DNA of 64,000 nt from Provencibacterium sp. (GTDB taxonomy: Bacteria; Bacillota; Clostridia; Oscillospirales; Ruminococcaceae): contig JAAWDS010000006.1 of assembly GCA_022793895.1 (NCBI GenBank), positions 124,001 through 188,000 of the forward strand. Reading direction: 5' to 3'. The notes under the pieces were generated by a model. The model was not told the DNA's origin, ran no database searches, and was given only the letters and a program-made list of their open reading frames with translations. The position numbers and the translations under genes were made by a program. Of the stretch, positions 10,706 to 19,619 are shown piece after piece; position 1 is the stretch's first letter; each line of letters begins with the position of its first letter.

Positions 10706-11248
10706 TCAGTTCTCTGCATAAATCTCCGGCTTGAGAACGCCGATAAACGGCAGATTCCGGTATTTTTCCGCATAGTCCAGACCATAACCTACCACAAATT
10801 CATCCGGAACCACGAATCCTGAATAATCCGCCTTGATATTTACCTCGCGCCGGTCGGGCTTATTTAAGAGCGTCGCAATACGAATGCTTTTTGGATTGCG
10901 CTGGCGAAGGGTATCCATTAAGTAATCAAGGGTTTTTCCGCTGTCAAGGATGTCCTCCACCATCAGGATATCATAGCCTTCCAGCGGTAGATCCAAATCT
11001 TTGATTATTTTAACCACCCCGGTGGTTTTTACCCCTGCGCCATAACTGGAAACCGCCATAAAATCAACCCGTGCATGGATGGTAATAGCCCGCATGAGAT
11101 CCGCCATAAAAATGACCGATCCCTTTAAAACGCTGACGAGCAGTAGGTTCTTATCCTTGTAGTCCTCGCTGATCCGGCTGCCGATCTCATGAACCTTCTT
11201 TTGAAGCTCCTCCTCCGTAATCAGCACCCTCAGAATGTCTTCCTGCAT
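10706..11248 (-). CDS. hpt: Hypoxanthine phosphoribosyltransferase
   Basis: It salvages hypoxanthine and guanine to IMP and GMP using PRPP. The PRPP-binding loop is visible as ILMVEDILDSGKTL, with the flexible-loop and base-binding residues typical of type I phosphoribosyltransferases. At 180 aa it is normal. Its start lies inside the end of tilS (19-bp overlap), so translation is probably coupled. The 80-bp gap to ftsH holds only the ftsH ribosome site. Confidence 0.96.
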   Translation of the reverse strand: MQEDILRVLITEEELQKKVHEIGSRISEDYKDKNLLLVSVLKGSVIFMADLMRAITIHARVDFMAVSSYGAGVKTTGVVKIIKDLDLPLEGYDILMVEDILDSGKTLDYLMDTLRQRNPKSIRIATLLNKPDRREVNIKADYSGFVVPDEFVVGYGLDYAEKYRNLPFIGVLKPEIYAEN

Positions 11249-12624
11249 CTCCCCGACTCCTCTACCCTTTTAATCTCCAAAAACCGCTTAGTTTCCCGGC
11301 CCGGCGAAACACGGGCGTCCGCGCCAAACCCTTCCACCCAAAAAACACCTTTGTCATCGGCGCACACCAAAATAGCCAATCTTTCCTCCGGCGGAATATG
11401 ATATTCATTGAACAGCTTTTTTAGCGGCTTCGTCCAACGCCTTTCCGGATGGGAAAAACAATCTCCTGCACGGCGTGTACGCACTACTACATTGTCACCT
11501 ATCTTATCATAATCTACCAGATTTTTTAATAGGCTTTTTGGAATGTTTTCAATATTTTTAAAATGTTCATATCCATCACACAAAAAACGGATGGTTTTAT
11601 TTTGAATCTGTACAATATTCCCTTCTATTGGAAACGGAACCGGAACGAATCCTCCATTCTCCGGCCGTTCTGAAGCTAGCTCATGCCGCTCCTGCATGGA
11701 AAGCAATTGACCTTTACACACAAAAAACAGACCGCGCCGCAGCTCGATACAGCACCGACCGTCCGCTATCCCAGCTAACATCCGTTCCACCCGGACAAAC
11801 TCTGGTTCTACCCGGTATTCCCGCAGAAGCCGCACCAGAACCGCACGCCGCAAAGCCATGGGGAGCGTTTCCCATTCCGCAAACCAGAATGCCTCCCCCT
11901 CCTGAGCGTTCTCCAACCGCCGCCCCGCCTCGCTGTCCAGATAGTCCTCCGTTTCCCGAAGCAGCGTTTGTAGCCTTACTGCGGCCGCATCTGCATGCGG
12001 GTTCAACTGATAAAGCTCCGGAATCAGCCGGTGACGAATACGGTTGCGGGTATAGGCATCGGTCAAGTTGGAGGAATCGGTCCGATAATCCAGCCCACGC
12101 TCCGCCAGATAGCTTTCAACCTCCTGCCGGGTCATGCCGATGAGCGGCCGTATGATTCGCCCGCGCACCGGCGGTATCCCGCTGAGTCCCCGAAGCCCAG
12201 TCCCCCGCGCAAGGTGGTAGAGCATCGTCTCCATGCTGTCGGAAAGCGTATGCGCGGTCGCTATCTTTGCATCCAGTCTGCCAGCTAGCTCCTCAAAACG
12301 CTGGTAGCGGATTTCACGTGCCGCAAGCTCGATCGACTGCCCTTTTTCCACCGCTTGAGCTGCGATCTCTTCTGTAAAGCTAAATAGCTTTACAGAATAC
12401 CGGCGGCACAACTGCCGGACGAATGCTTCGTCCCCATCCGATTCATCTCCGCGCAGCCGGTGGTTGATGTGGCAAACGAAGACGCGCAGCCCCCACTCCG
12501 GCAGTCCCCGGCACAAAAAATCGAGCAGGGCGGTGGAATCTGCGCCGCCCGATACGCCGACAACTACCGCCTCGCCCTGCTTCAGCATTTGATGCCGCTC
12601 GACAGCCTCGATGATTTTATTCAT
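11230..12624 (-). CDS. tilS: tRNA(Ile)-lysidine synthase
   Basis: It converts the wobble cytidine of the CAU-anticodon isoleucine tRNA to lysidine, using ATP and lysine. The PP-loop signature SGGADSTALL is near residues 25-34. The substrate-recognition and C-terminal TilS domains follow, with the late RRAGDCFSH motif. At 464 aa it matches the family. It overlaps dnaB by 8 bp at its start and hpt at its end. Confidence 0.95.
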   Translation of the reverse strand: MNKIIEAVERHQMLKQGEAVVVGVSGGADSTALLDFLCRGLPEWGLRVFVCHINHRLRGDESDGDEAFVRQLCRRYSVKLFSFTEEIAAQAVEKGQSIELAAREIRYQRFEELAGRLDAKIATAHTLSDSMETMLYHLARGTGLRGLSGIPPVRGRIIRPLIGMTRQEVESYLAERGLDYRTDSSNLTDAYTRNRIRHRLIPELYQLNPHADAAAVRLQTLLRETEDYLDSEAGRRLENAQEGEAFWFAEWETLPMALRRAVLVRLLREYRVEPEFVRVERMLAGIADGRCCIELRRGLFFVCKGQLLSMQERHELASERPENGGFVPVPFPIEGNIVQIQNKTIRFLCDGYEHFKNIENIPKSLLKNLVDYDKIGDNVVVRTRRAGDCFSHPERRWTKPLKKLFNEYHIPPEERLAILVCADDKGVFWVEGFGADARVSPGRETKRFLEIKRVEESGRCRKTF

Positions 12625-13981
12625 TGCGAAACCTCTCCAGCGTGGTAAAACGGGTAAACTGTCCTTCCCATCCTAAACCAACCGTATCGGTTTCGCCATG
12701 GCGGTTTTTGGCAACGATACACTCGGCAATATTCTGATCCGCCGAATCCCGGTTATAGTAAGCGTCGCGATAGAGGAACATGACAATATCGGCATCCTGC
12801 TCAATCGAACCGGATTCGCGCAGATCGGAAAGCATCGGCCGGTGATCGCTGCGTGAATCCGGACCGCGGGAGAGCTGGGAAAGAGTAATAATGGGAACGT
12901 TGAGCTCTTTCGCCATAATCTTCAAGGAACGTGTGATCTCCGAAACCTCCTGAACGCGGTTTTCAATCCGCCGTCCGGAAGACATCAGCTGTAGGTAATC
13001 AATCACTACCAACCCCAGATCCCGTACCCGCCGCAGCTTCGCCTTCATTTCTGCAACGGTAATGCCCGGCGTATCGTCGATATAAATCGGGGAAGAAGAG
13101 AGCATCTGCGCCGAAAGCGCCAAGCGCTCCCAATCCCCTCCTGAGAGCGTTCCAGTCCGCAGCTGCTGGGATTGAATGCTGGCCTCGCTGGAAAGCACCC
13201 GCAAAACGAGCTGTTCGCGGCTCATTTCCAGCGAAAAAATCGCAACCGGCCGTTTGGCCTTGGTGGCGACATTGGAGGCAATATTGAGCGCAAAGGCGGT
13301 TTTCCCCATAGCCGGCCGCGCCGCCAGCAGAATCAAATCGGATTTATTAAGCCCTGTGGTGATCTGATCCAACTGGGAAAAACCGCTGGGGATGCCGGTA
13401 TACTCCGCCCGTTCATCCCCCGAAAGGCGCTGAAGCTGATCATAGGTAGACAGGATGATCTCTTCGATCGGGACCAGCCCTCCCGCCTCTCTCCCCTGCC
13501 GGATGCTGAAAATACGGTGCTCCGCGTTGTCTAAAAGCGTCTTTGCGTCTATCTGCGGATCGTGCGACATCTCTACAATATCCTTCGCCGCATAGACTAG
13601 GCTGCGGATATAGTGCTTCTCCTGCACAATCAAGGCATAGGACTCAATATTGGCGACCGAAGGGACGATCTGCGCGAGCTGGGTCAGGTAGACCTTCGCA
13701 TCCTCATCCGAAGCAAAGATCCTTTGCGCCTTCGCCTCCTCTAAAACGGTAATCAGATCGATATTGGCGCCCACAGTGAACATTTGCAGCAGGATACCGA
13801 ATAGCTGCTTATGCTGTGGGCGGTAAAAGCAATCCGGCGATGAAACGTACTGCAAAACGCTGGGAATACAGGCTGGTTCAATGAGCATTGCCCCCAGTAC
13901 CGACTGCTCGGCTTCTGCTGAAAACGGAAGCTCCTGTGTCATCGCATCCGGATCCAGAAAGTCCGCCATCTGTTTGTCCAC
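12617..13981 (-). CDS. dnaB: Replicative DNA helicase DnaB
   Basis: This is the hexameric 5'-3' helicase of the replication fork (called DnaC in Bacillus). The N-terminal primase-interacting domain begins PFSAEAEQSVLGAML. The RecA-like core has Walker A ARPAMGKTAFAL, Walker B LVVIDYLQLM and the QLSR motif. At 454 aa it is typical. The gene follows rplI with a 297-bp gap that holds a palindromic repeat element, and is translationally coupled to tilS. Confidence 0.97.
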   Translation of the reverse strand: MDKQMADFLDPDAMTQELPFSAEAEQSVLGAMLIEPACIPSVLQYVSSPDCFYRPQHKQLFGILLQMFTVGANIDLITVLEEAKAQRIFASDEDAKVYLTQLAQIVPSVANIESYALIVQEKHYIRSLVYAAKDIVEMSHDPQIDAKTLLDNAEHRIFSIRQGREAGGLVPIEEIILSTYDQLQRLSGDERAEYTGIPSGFSQLDQITTGLNKSDLILLAARPAMGKTAFALNIASNVATKAKRPVAIFSLEMSREQLVLRVLSSEASIQSQQLRTGTLSGGDWERLALSAQMLSSSPIYIDDTPGITVAEMKAKLRRVRDLGLVVIDYLQLMSSGRRIENRVQEVSEITRSLKIMAKELNVPIITLSQLSRGPDSRSDHRPMLSDLRESGSIEQDADIVMFLYRDAYYNRDSADQNIAECIVAKNRHGETDTVGLGWEGQFTRFTTLERFRNE

Positions 13982-14160
13982 CTCCTCGTTTCTTCATATT
14001 CGGACCTAGCGGAAAAGCAAACTGCTTCGCTGGGCTTCCGCCTCTTTAAGCAGACGGCTTTTATCCGCCGCCCATACCCCAATTTTGGATATGCAAATGG
14101 TCTTTTAACGGAGTTGTAAAAAACGCGCTTCCGGTTTGTAGATACTAGAAAAAGCTGCGG

Positions 14161-14259
14161 TTTCGCGCTTATAGCGCGAAATTCGGGCCTTCATTTTGGC
14201 CCGAAAACGCTTTTTCAAGGGGCTGTAAAAAAACGCGTTGCGTTTTTTTACAGCCCCTT
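14161..14259 (+). repeat. Three-hairpin repeat element, copy B
   Basis: On the plus strand the order seen at 7017-7118 recurs. The first stem, TTTCGCGCT/AGCGCGAAA, is identical. The second is TTCGGGCC/GGCCCGAA, with paired substitutions relative to copy A. After a CTTTTTCA linker, the third has a 20-bp stem with a 3-nt loop but an unrelated sequence (14217-14259). It is antisense to the flanking rplI and dnaB genes, unlike copy A, which is sense. A weaker related stretch precedes it around 14100-14150. The rest of the 13982-14278 gap shows no gene. Confidence 0.7.
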
Positions 14260-14278
14260 TGCAGCTCCAGGTATGGGC

Positions 14279-14728
14279 TTATTCTTCTTCGCTGACAACT
14301 ACATAAACCTTCGCAGAAACGCCGGGATGCAGCTTGATCTCCGCGGTAAAGGTACCGAAGCCCTTGATATCGCTCTCCAGCGAGATCTTCTTCTTGTCGA
14401 CGCTTTCTCCCAACATCTTTTCGATTCCCGCTGCAATCTCTTTAGAGGTAATCGAGCCAAAGAGTTTCCCGTTCTGTCCTGCCTTTGCAGCGAGCTTGAT
14501 CGTTTTTTCATTCAGATTTTTGGCCGTGTTTTCTGCACGCTCGCGCAGCTCCTGCGCATGGTGTTCCTGCGCCAGCTTCACGTTTTTAATATCGTTGAGC
14601 GCTTGGGCGCTCGCCTCTACAGCCAACCCGCGAACAATTAAAAAGTTACGCGCATAGCCGTCCGCAACGTTGACGATATCCCCCTTTTTTCCTGTACCGC
14701 GTACATCCTGTTTTAAGACAACCTTCAT
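14279..14728 (-). CDS. rplI: Ribosomal protein L9
   Basis: This large-subunit protein binds 23S rRNA. The N-terminal motif MKVVLKQDVRGTGKKGDIV and the NVADGYARNFLIVRGLA segment are diagnostic. A long central helix connects to the C-terminal domain. At 149 aa it is normal. It lies between gdpP and dnaB, a widely conserved order in Firmicutes. The 137-bp gap to gdpP shows no strong terminator, so co-transcription is likely. Confidence 0.97.
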   Translation of the reverse strand: MKVVLKQDVRGTGKKGDIVNVADGYARNFLIVRGLAVEASAQALNDIKNVKLAQEHHAQELRERAENTAKNLNEKTIKLAAKAGQNGKLFGSITSKEIAAGIEKMLGESVDKKKISLESDIKGFGTFTAEIKLHPGVSAKVYVVVSEEE

Positions 14729-14865
14729 TGTATACTCCGTTTCTCCGCTTCAACTACATTTGCGGCAGCCGCATTTTGATAATGGCGAGCGGCGCGCCAG
14801 AATGATTATAGCCATGAAATGCCGATCCCCCAAAAAAGGACCCGCTCCCCTGAGTTTAAAGCGCA

Positions 14866-16839
14866 CTATTTCTGATTCAGCGTTTCGTAATACTCATCAA
14901 TCGCGCCTAATAGCTGCTGATGCACATCGTCTATCTCAGCGCCCGGAAATTGTGCGGCTGCCATGTTCAGGTGCCCGCCGCCGCCCAGCTTTTCCATGAT
15001 GAGCTGAACATTGAGCGCGCCCATCGATCTTGCAGAAACCTCCACCTGGGAGCCGTTTTCAAACACGACAAAAGAGGCGTCCACCTCCGAAATGGATAAC
15101 AGCTCGTCAGCAGCCTGCGGAGCGATGAGCTTGATATCCTCCACCGCGCCTTGAGAGAAGGCAATGGCACAGCGGCGGTAAGCTGTCGCGGAGGACACGA
15201 GCTTTGCCTTTTTCTGATAGGATTCCATCGGTGAAGCAAAGAGCTTGCGCACCTCTACCGTATCCGCACCCAGCCGTTTTAGGTAGGCGGCCGCCTCAAA
15301 GGTACGCACGCCCGCTTTGACGACAAAGTTCTTGGTATCCAGCATTATGCCCGCAAGCAGCGCCTCCGCCTCCGGACGGCCCAGGTTTTTCTGTAGGCCG
15401 AGATAAGGGATCAATTCCGCTACCATCTCCGAAGCGGACGAAGCATAAGGCTCATGATAGAAAATGACGGTGTTATCGATATAATCCACCATTTTGCGGT
15501 GGTGATCGATCACCACTACCGAACGGCAGCGGCGGTAGAGCTCTTCACTCTCGATAAAATGCTTGGCATGTACATCCACAATAATGAGCAGCGTATCCTT
15601 ATCGATATGCTCCAACAGCTCTTCCGGTTCATGAAAAGCATCCCCATAATTTTCCGCTTGGAGCTTATCGATCAGCGGCTTTGCCAGATTCTTCTGCTTG
15701 TTAATGGCGATCGCTGCATTCCGCCCCAGCAGCCGGGCCGCCCGGTAGACGCCCAGCGCTGCGCCGACACAATCCAGATCGGCAAAGCGATGGCCCATGA
15801 TGATCACATTGCTGGCGGAAGAAATGAGCTCTGCGAGCGCGGTGGCAATAATACGCGATTTTACCTTGGTCCGCTTTTCAATCCCTTTAGAGACGCCGCC
15901 ATAAAACTCATAACCGGCCGAGGTTTTAATCGCCGCTTGATCCCCGCCGCGTCCAAGCGACATATCCAGCGCCTGGCGCGCCATTTCCTCCGCCTCCGCC
16001 AACGAATTTGCATGCCTCCCCACACCGATCGAGAGAGTGGCCGGAATTCGCTGCGCAACTTCAATTTTCCGCACATTGTCTAGGAGAGAAAAACGGCCGG
16101 AGATGATCTGCTGCATGGCGCTTTCTTCCACAACAGCATAATATTTATTCTGTTCGATTTTGCAGAGCAGCGCGCCATATTCCTTCAGATAGCTGGTTAT
16201 CGCATAGTCCACTTCTGGAAGCGCTTGGGCCCGGCCGCTCTCCCGCGCATTCTGAAGAAGCTCCTCATAATTATCGATGGTGATGATCAGGACTGTCGCG
16301 CGGGTGCGCAGATAGCGCTCCTTGTACTCCTTGAGTTCGGTATCGTCCACCAGATAGATAATGTGAACCGCCGTTTCATTCTGTACCGTCCGAACGGCAA
16401 AAGCGGTATAGCGGTTCTTTTTATAGCTCAACTGCATTTCCTGCTGCGGCTGCCCGCTCTGGAAAACCAGGCCGGTGAAAACCTCTGAGATGTTCATCCC
16501 GTGCAGATCGTCGCTCTGCAAAACCGTTTGGCGGCACCGATCGTTGTACCACAAAATTTCCCCATTGTCCAATACAATGATCACCGGCATAGGGAAATGA
16601 ACAAGGGCCTCGGTCTGGGTGGAAGAAAGAAGGCCGCTCAAATCAATCGAAAAGCGGCGCAGCCGGCGCTGGAAAACCACCGTATAAACCACAGAAAAAA
16701 GCACGCTGGCGCCAAGCAGCACGCCGCCCGCCATATAAAACAGCCGCCCCGGCAGAAGGATGGATAGCGCATACAACAGGCCGAGCGCCAAGAGCAGTGA
16801 AACGATATACGGCCGGAACATTTTGGCGTATGTTTTCAT
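14866..16839 (-). CDS. gdpP: Cyclic-di-AMP phosphodiesterase GdpP
   Basis: It hydrolyses c-di-AMP and so tunes cell-wall, potassium and stress homeostasis. Two N-terminal transmembrane helices (about residues 10-55) are followed by a PAS-like domain and a degenerate GGDEF domain. The DHH phosphoesterase module shows MGHRFADLDCVGAA, then VVIDHHRKMVDYI, and the DHHA1 domain ends with GGGGHLNMAA. The track start at 16845 has its AGGAGG immediately adjacent; the in-frame ATG at 16839 has the proper 6-nt spacing and is preferred (657 aa). It is the first gene of the gdpP-rplI-dnaB run. Confidence 0.94.
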   Translation of the reverse strand: MKTYAKMFRPYIVSLLLALGLLYALSILLPGRLFYMAGGVLLGASVLFSVVYTVVFQRRLRRFSIDLSGLLSSTQTEALVHFPMPVIIVLDNGEILWYNDRCRQTVLQSDDLHGMNISEVFTGLVFQSGQPQQEMQLSYKKNRYTAFAVRTVQNETAVHIIYLVDDTELKEYKERYLRTRATVLIITIDNYEELLQNARESGRAQALPEVDYAITSYLKEYGALLCKIEQNKYYAVVEESAMQQIISGRFSLLDNVRKIEVAQRIPATLSIGVGRHANSLAEAEEMARQALDMSLGRGGDQAAIKTSAGYEFYGGVSKGIEKRTKVKSRIIATALAELISSASNVIIMGHRFADLDCVGAALGVYRAARLLGRNAAIAINKQKNLAKPLIDKLQAENYGDAFHEPEELLEHIDKDTLLIIVDVHAKHFIESEELYRRCRSVVVIDHHRKMVDYIDNTVIFYHEPYASSASEMVAELIPYLGLQKNLGRPEAEALLAGIMLDTKNFVVKAGVRTFEAAAYLKRLGADTVEVRKLFASPMESYQKKAKLVSSATAYRRCAIAFSQGAVEDIKLIAPQAADELLSISEVDASFVVFENGSQVEVSARSMGALNVQLIMEKLGGGGHLNMAAAQFPGAEIDDVHQQLLGAIDEYYETLNQK

Positions 16840-16942
16840 GGGCATCCTCCTCTTATGGAATCATCGGCGGCAGCGGCTAGGCGCTCTGCGGCTAAACTGC
16901 CCGGAAGGCTTTCCTACCCTTAACACTACCGCTTTGGTTCAT

Positions 16943-16951
16943 ATTGTAACA
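16943..16951 (-). promoter_or_regulatory. Extended -10 promoter candidate for gdpP
   Basis: The minus strand reads TGTTACAAT, an extended -10 (TG-N-TACAAT), about 100 bp before the gdpP start. The -35 region is poor, as is common for extended -10 promoters. Confidence 0.45.
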
Positions 16952-17027
16952 TATTTTTCCCTTTAAGAGAAGCCCCCGCTGAAATTTTAGCGTTCATGAC
17001 GAAAGGGCCGGCGCAAATAACACGGAA

Positions 17028-17063
17028 GCCTGCTGTAACAGATAAAACTGTTTACAGCAGGCC
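17028..17063 (-). terminator. Hairpin after RNase J gene
   Basis: A GCCTGCTGTAA stem pairs with TTACAGCAGGC 24 bp beyond the rnjA stop codon. The following minus-strand bases are only moderately T-rich, so termination strength is uncertain. Confidence 0.6.
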
Positions 17064-17086
17064 CCGCTTATGGATGAAACGATCCG

Positions 17087-19123
17087 CTATACTTCCTGAA
17101 TAATGGGCAGGATCATCGGACTGCGCTTAGTCTTGTTATATAAGAAGCGGCTCAGGTCGTCCCGAATCATCTGCTTGATGTTTCCCCACTCCCGAATGCC
17201 GCCGTTGGTGCAGTTCTCCAGTGTGCGGCGCACTACCTCGTTCGCCTCGTTCATCAGGTTCTCCGCCTCCCGGACATAGACGAAACCGCGGGAAACAATG
17301 TCTGGGCCCGCCATTACCCGGCCGGTAGCAGCGTCGATAGTTGTCACCACCACTATCAGCCCATCCTCCGAAAGATGCCGCCGGTCGCGCAGGACGATGC
17401 TGCCAACATCGCCCACGCCCAAGCCGTCCACCATAACCGCACCGGCCGGAACAGAGCCGACGACCTTCAGCTCCACCCCATCGCACTCCACGACCTTTCC
17501 AATATCGGTCAGCAGGATATTTTTGCGGTCCATCCCCATCTCGGCGGCCAGGTCGGCATGCTTGGAGAGGTGCTTATATTCGCCATGGACGGGCATAAAG
17601 AACCGGGGCCGCGTCAGGCTGTGGATGAGGCGCAGCTCGTCCTGACAGGCATGGCCGGAAACATGCACCTCATACATTTTTTCATAAATCACGTGTGCGC
17701 CGAGCTTCATCAGCTCGTTGACCACTCCGCCCACCAATTTTTCATTGCCGGGAATGGGATTCGCCGAAATGATAATAAAGTCGTTCGGCGTAACGGTCAC
17801 TTTGCGGTGATCGCTCATGGCCATGCGCGTCAGAGCCGACATAGGCTCCCCCTGGGAACCGGTAGTGATGATAACGATTTCCTCGTCCGGATAGGAGCGC
17901 AGGTTATCGATATCCACCAAAATTCCGGATGGGACGGTTAAATACCCCAATTCAATCGCTTTGGTGACAACATTGATCATGCTGCGTCCCGAAACCGCCA
18001 CCTTTTTTCCATATTTCTTCGCCGCATCTACAATCTGCTGGACGCGATGGACATTGGAGGAAAAGGTAGCGATGATGATCCGCCGGTTTCCCGCCTGGGC
18101 AAACAGAACATCGAACGATGCGCCAACATGCCGCTCGCTTTTGGTTATGCCGGGACGTTCGGCATTGGTGGAATCGGCCATCAGCAGCAAAACGCCACGG
18201 TTACCCAACTCGCCCAGGCGCGGCAGGTCGATGACCTCGCTTTCAATCGGCGTGAAATCAACCTTAAAATCGCCGGTATGGATGATAACGCCCGCAGGCG
18301 TATGGATAGCTAAACCGCAGGCATCGGGAATCGAGTGGTTCACATGGATAAATTCTACCGACATGCAGCCCATCTTGACCATCTGCCGGGGTTTTACCAC
18401 ATTGAGCTGCACTTTCCCTAGAAGATTGTGCTCCTTGAGCTTTCCCTCCACTAGACCCAGCGTCAGGCGGGTGCCGTAAAGCGGGGTTTTGAACTGACTG
18501 AGGAAATAAGGAAGCGCGCCAATGTGATCCTCGTGTCCATGGGTTAATACAACGCCGCGCAGCCGGCTCAGGTTGCGCTCAATATAGCTGAAATCCGGGA
18601 TGACGATGTCCACGCCGAGCATATCGTCATCTGGGAAAGCCAGCCCGCAATCGATAATAAACATATCGTTGGCGCACTCGATCACGGTCATATTTTTGCC
18701 GATTTCACCAAGGCCGCCTAAGGGAATGATGCGCACCGGCGTTTTACGGACCGGTTCGCGGGAGCGTTGGTTTTTTTGTGCCTTTTGCTGCTTTTGGCGC
18801 AGCCGCTCGGTGTTCTCCTGCGCAATAAGCAACTCGCTTTTGGGCGCTTTTGACCGGCGGCGCGGCGCCTTTTCTCCCTCGGGTGAGGCTTTTGTCTTTG
18901 CCGCCGCTTCTTGTGCCGGCTGCGTTTTCGAGCCTGCGCGGCTGCGCGCGCCCTTCGAAGGCCGGTTTTTCGTGCCAGCTACGGACGGATCCGCCTGTCC
19001 CGCAGACGCTGCCGGACGGGAGCTGCGCACTTTTGAATCCTGTGCGCCTGCTGCGGCGCGGTTTTGTTTGCGGGGAGCGCGAGGCTGCTTTTTTACCTCG
19101 CCTTGCTTTTCGTTTTCTGCCAC
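17087..19123 (-). CDS. rnj: Ribonuclease J
   Basis: This metallo-beta-lactamase/beta-CASP ribonuclease has endonuclease and 5'-3' exonuclease activity and acts in mRNA turnover and rRNA processing. The core starts around residue 128 (RIIPLGGLGEIGKNM). The metal site is LTHGHEDHIGA, and later motifs include HTGDFKVD, HVSGHACQDEL and PVHGEYKH. The first ~125 residues are a low-complexity Lys/Arg/Ala/Pro-rich extension, absent from short homologues and probably disordered or RNA-binding. Start is GTG with GGAGG 9 nt upstream. It has its own promoter and a long leader. Confidence 0.95.
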   Translation of the reverse strand: MAENEKQGEVKKQPRAPRKQNRAAAGAQDSKVRSSRPAASAGQADPSVAGTKNRPSKGARSRAGSKTQPAQEAAAKTKASPEGEKAPRRRSKAPKSELLIAQENTERLRQKQQKAQKNQRSREPVRKTPVRIIPLGGLGEIGKNMTVIECANDMFIIDCGLAFPDDDMLGVDIVIPDFSYIERNLSRLRGVVLTHGHEDHIGALPYFLSQFKTPLYGTRLTLGLVEGKLKEHNLLGKVQLNVVKPRQMVKMGCMSVEFIHVNHSIPDACGLAIHTPAGVIIHTGDFKVDFTPIESEVIDLPRLGELGNRGVLLLMADSTNAERPGITKSERHVGASFDVLFAQAGNRRIIIATFSSNVHRVQQIVDAAKKYGKKVAVSGRSMINVVTKAIELGYLTVPSGILVDIDNLRSYPDEEIVIITTGSQGEPMSALTRMAMSDHRKVTVTPNDFIIISANPIPGNEKLVGGVVNELMKLGAHVIYEKMYEVHVSGHACQDELRLIHSLTRPRFFMPVHGEYKHLSKHADLAAEMGMDRKNILLTDIGKVVECDGVELKVVGSVPAGAVMVDGLGVGDVGSIVLRDRRHLSEDGLIVVVTTIDAATGRVMAGPDIVSRGFVYVREAENLMNEANEVVRRTLENCTNGGIREWGNIKQMIRDDLSRFLYNKTKRSPMILPIIQEV

Positions 19124-19254
19124 TCTATGTTACCTCCAATGGTTATTCCAACACACAACAGAAACCCGCCCTATGCCTAAAAGATCGGATAGGGTGAGCC
19201 AACGGGGGTCGGAAAAATGATTCAAGTTGTTTGCCGTACCCGTAACCAAAAGAA

Positions 19255-19298
19255 GCCCGCAGCAGTTGGAAAGAATGAAAAATGAAGCGGCTGCGGGC
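19255..19298 (-). promoter_or_regulatory. Terminator-like hairpin in the rnjA leader
   Basis: On the minus strand GCCCGCAGC pairs with GCTGCGGGC across a 26-nt loop. It is followed directly by TTCTTTT, as in an intrinsic terminator. It sits between the predicted promoter and the rnjA start, about 130 nt before the coding region, so it may be an attenuator. Confidence 0.5.
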
Positions 19299-19423
19299 CG
19301 GTAAAATTACAGGAAGCCCTGTTTTCTCTGAGAACTGGCTGCCGCGCAGCTGGGAGCAACCCGTTCCGATCCCCACAATAGGAACCGGAATGCGCAGACA
19401 ACCGTTCTGTGAGCGCTCTAAAA

Positions 19424-19463
19424 GCAACCGCGTCTTCCATGTATGAGAATATTAAGACGGTTG
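19424..19463 (-). promoter_or_regulatory. Second terminator-like hairpin in the rnjA leader
   Basis: On the minus strand CAACCGTCTT pairs with AAGACGCGGTTG (two unpaired bases) and is followed by CTTTTAG. It lies 40-80 nt after the predicted transcription start. The plus-strand side also ends in a T-run. Confidence 0.45.
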
Positions 19464-19509
19464 TTTTTAAAGCAGGATAGAACTGCCGAACAAAACAAAT
19501 CTTAGGTTA

Positions 19510-19538
19510 ATACTACCGCCATTTTTAAACATTGTCAA
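19510..19538 (-). promoter_or_regulatory. SigA-type promoter for rnjA
   Basis: The minus strand reads TTGACA, a 17-bp spacer, then TAGTAT. It lies between the terminator of the upstream gene and rnjA and implies a 5' leader of about 380 nt. The 19124-19619 gap is otherwise without a credible gene. Confidence 0.6.
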
Positions 19539-19578
19539 GCCCTTCCATGTCGAAGGGCCGGACCGCGCTATAAAGAAA

Positions 19579-19616
19579 AGCCGGTGTTTTCCCGGACTCT
19601 ATAAAGCCGGACGGCT
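19579..19616 (-). terminator. Terminator of the nucleotidyltransferase fusion gene
   Basis: Four bases after the stop codon the minus strand forms AGCCG..CGGCT with inner CCGG pairs. It is followed by TTTTCTTTAT, a good U-tract. Confidence 0.7.
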
Positions 19617-19619
19617 GGT

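Noticed and set aside
19222-19440. 72-aa minus-strand ORF in the rnjA leader
   Set aside because: No ribosome site, no family resemblance, and it spans two hairpins better explained as leader structure.
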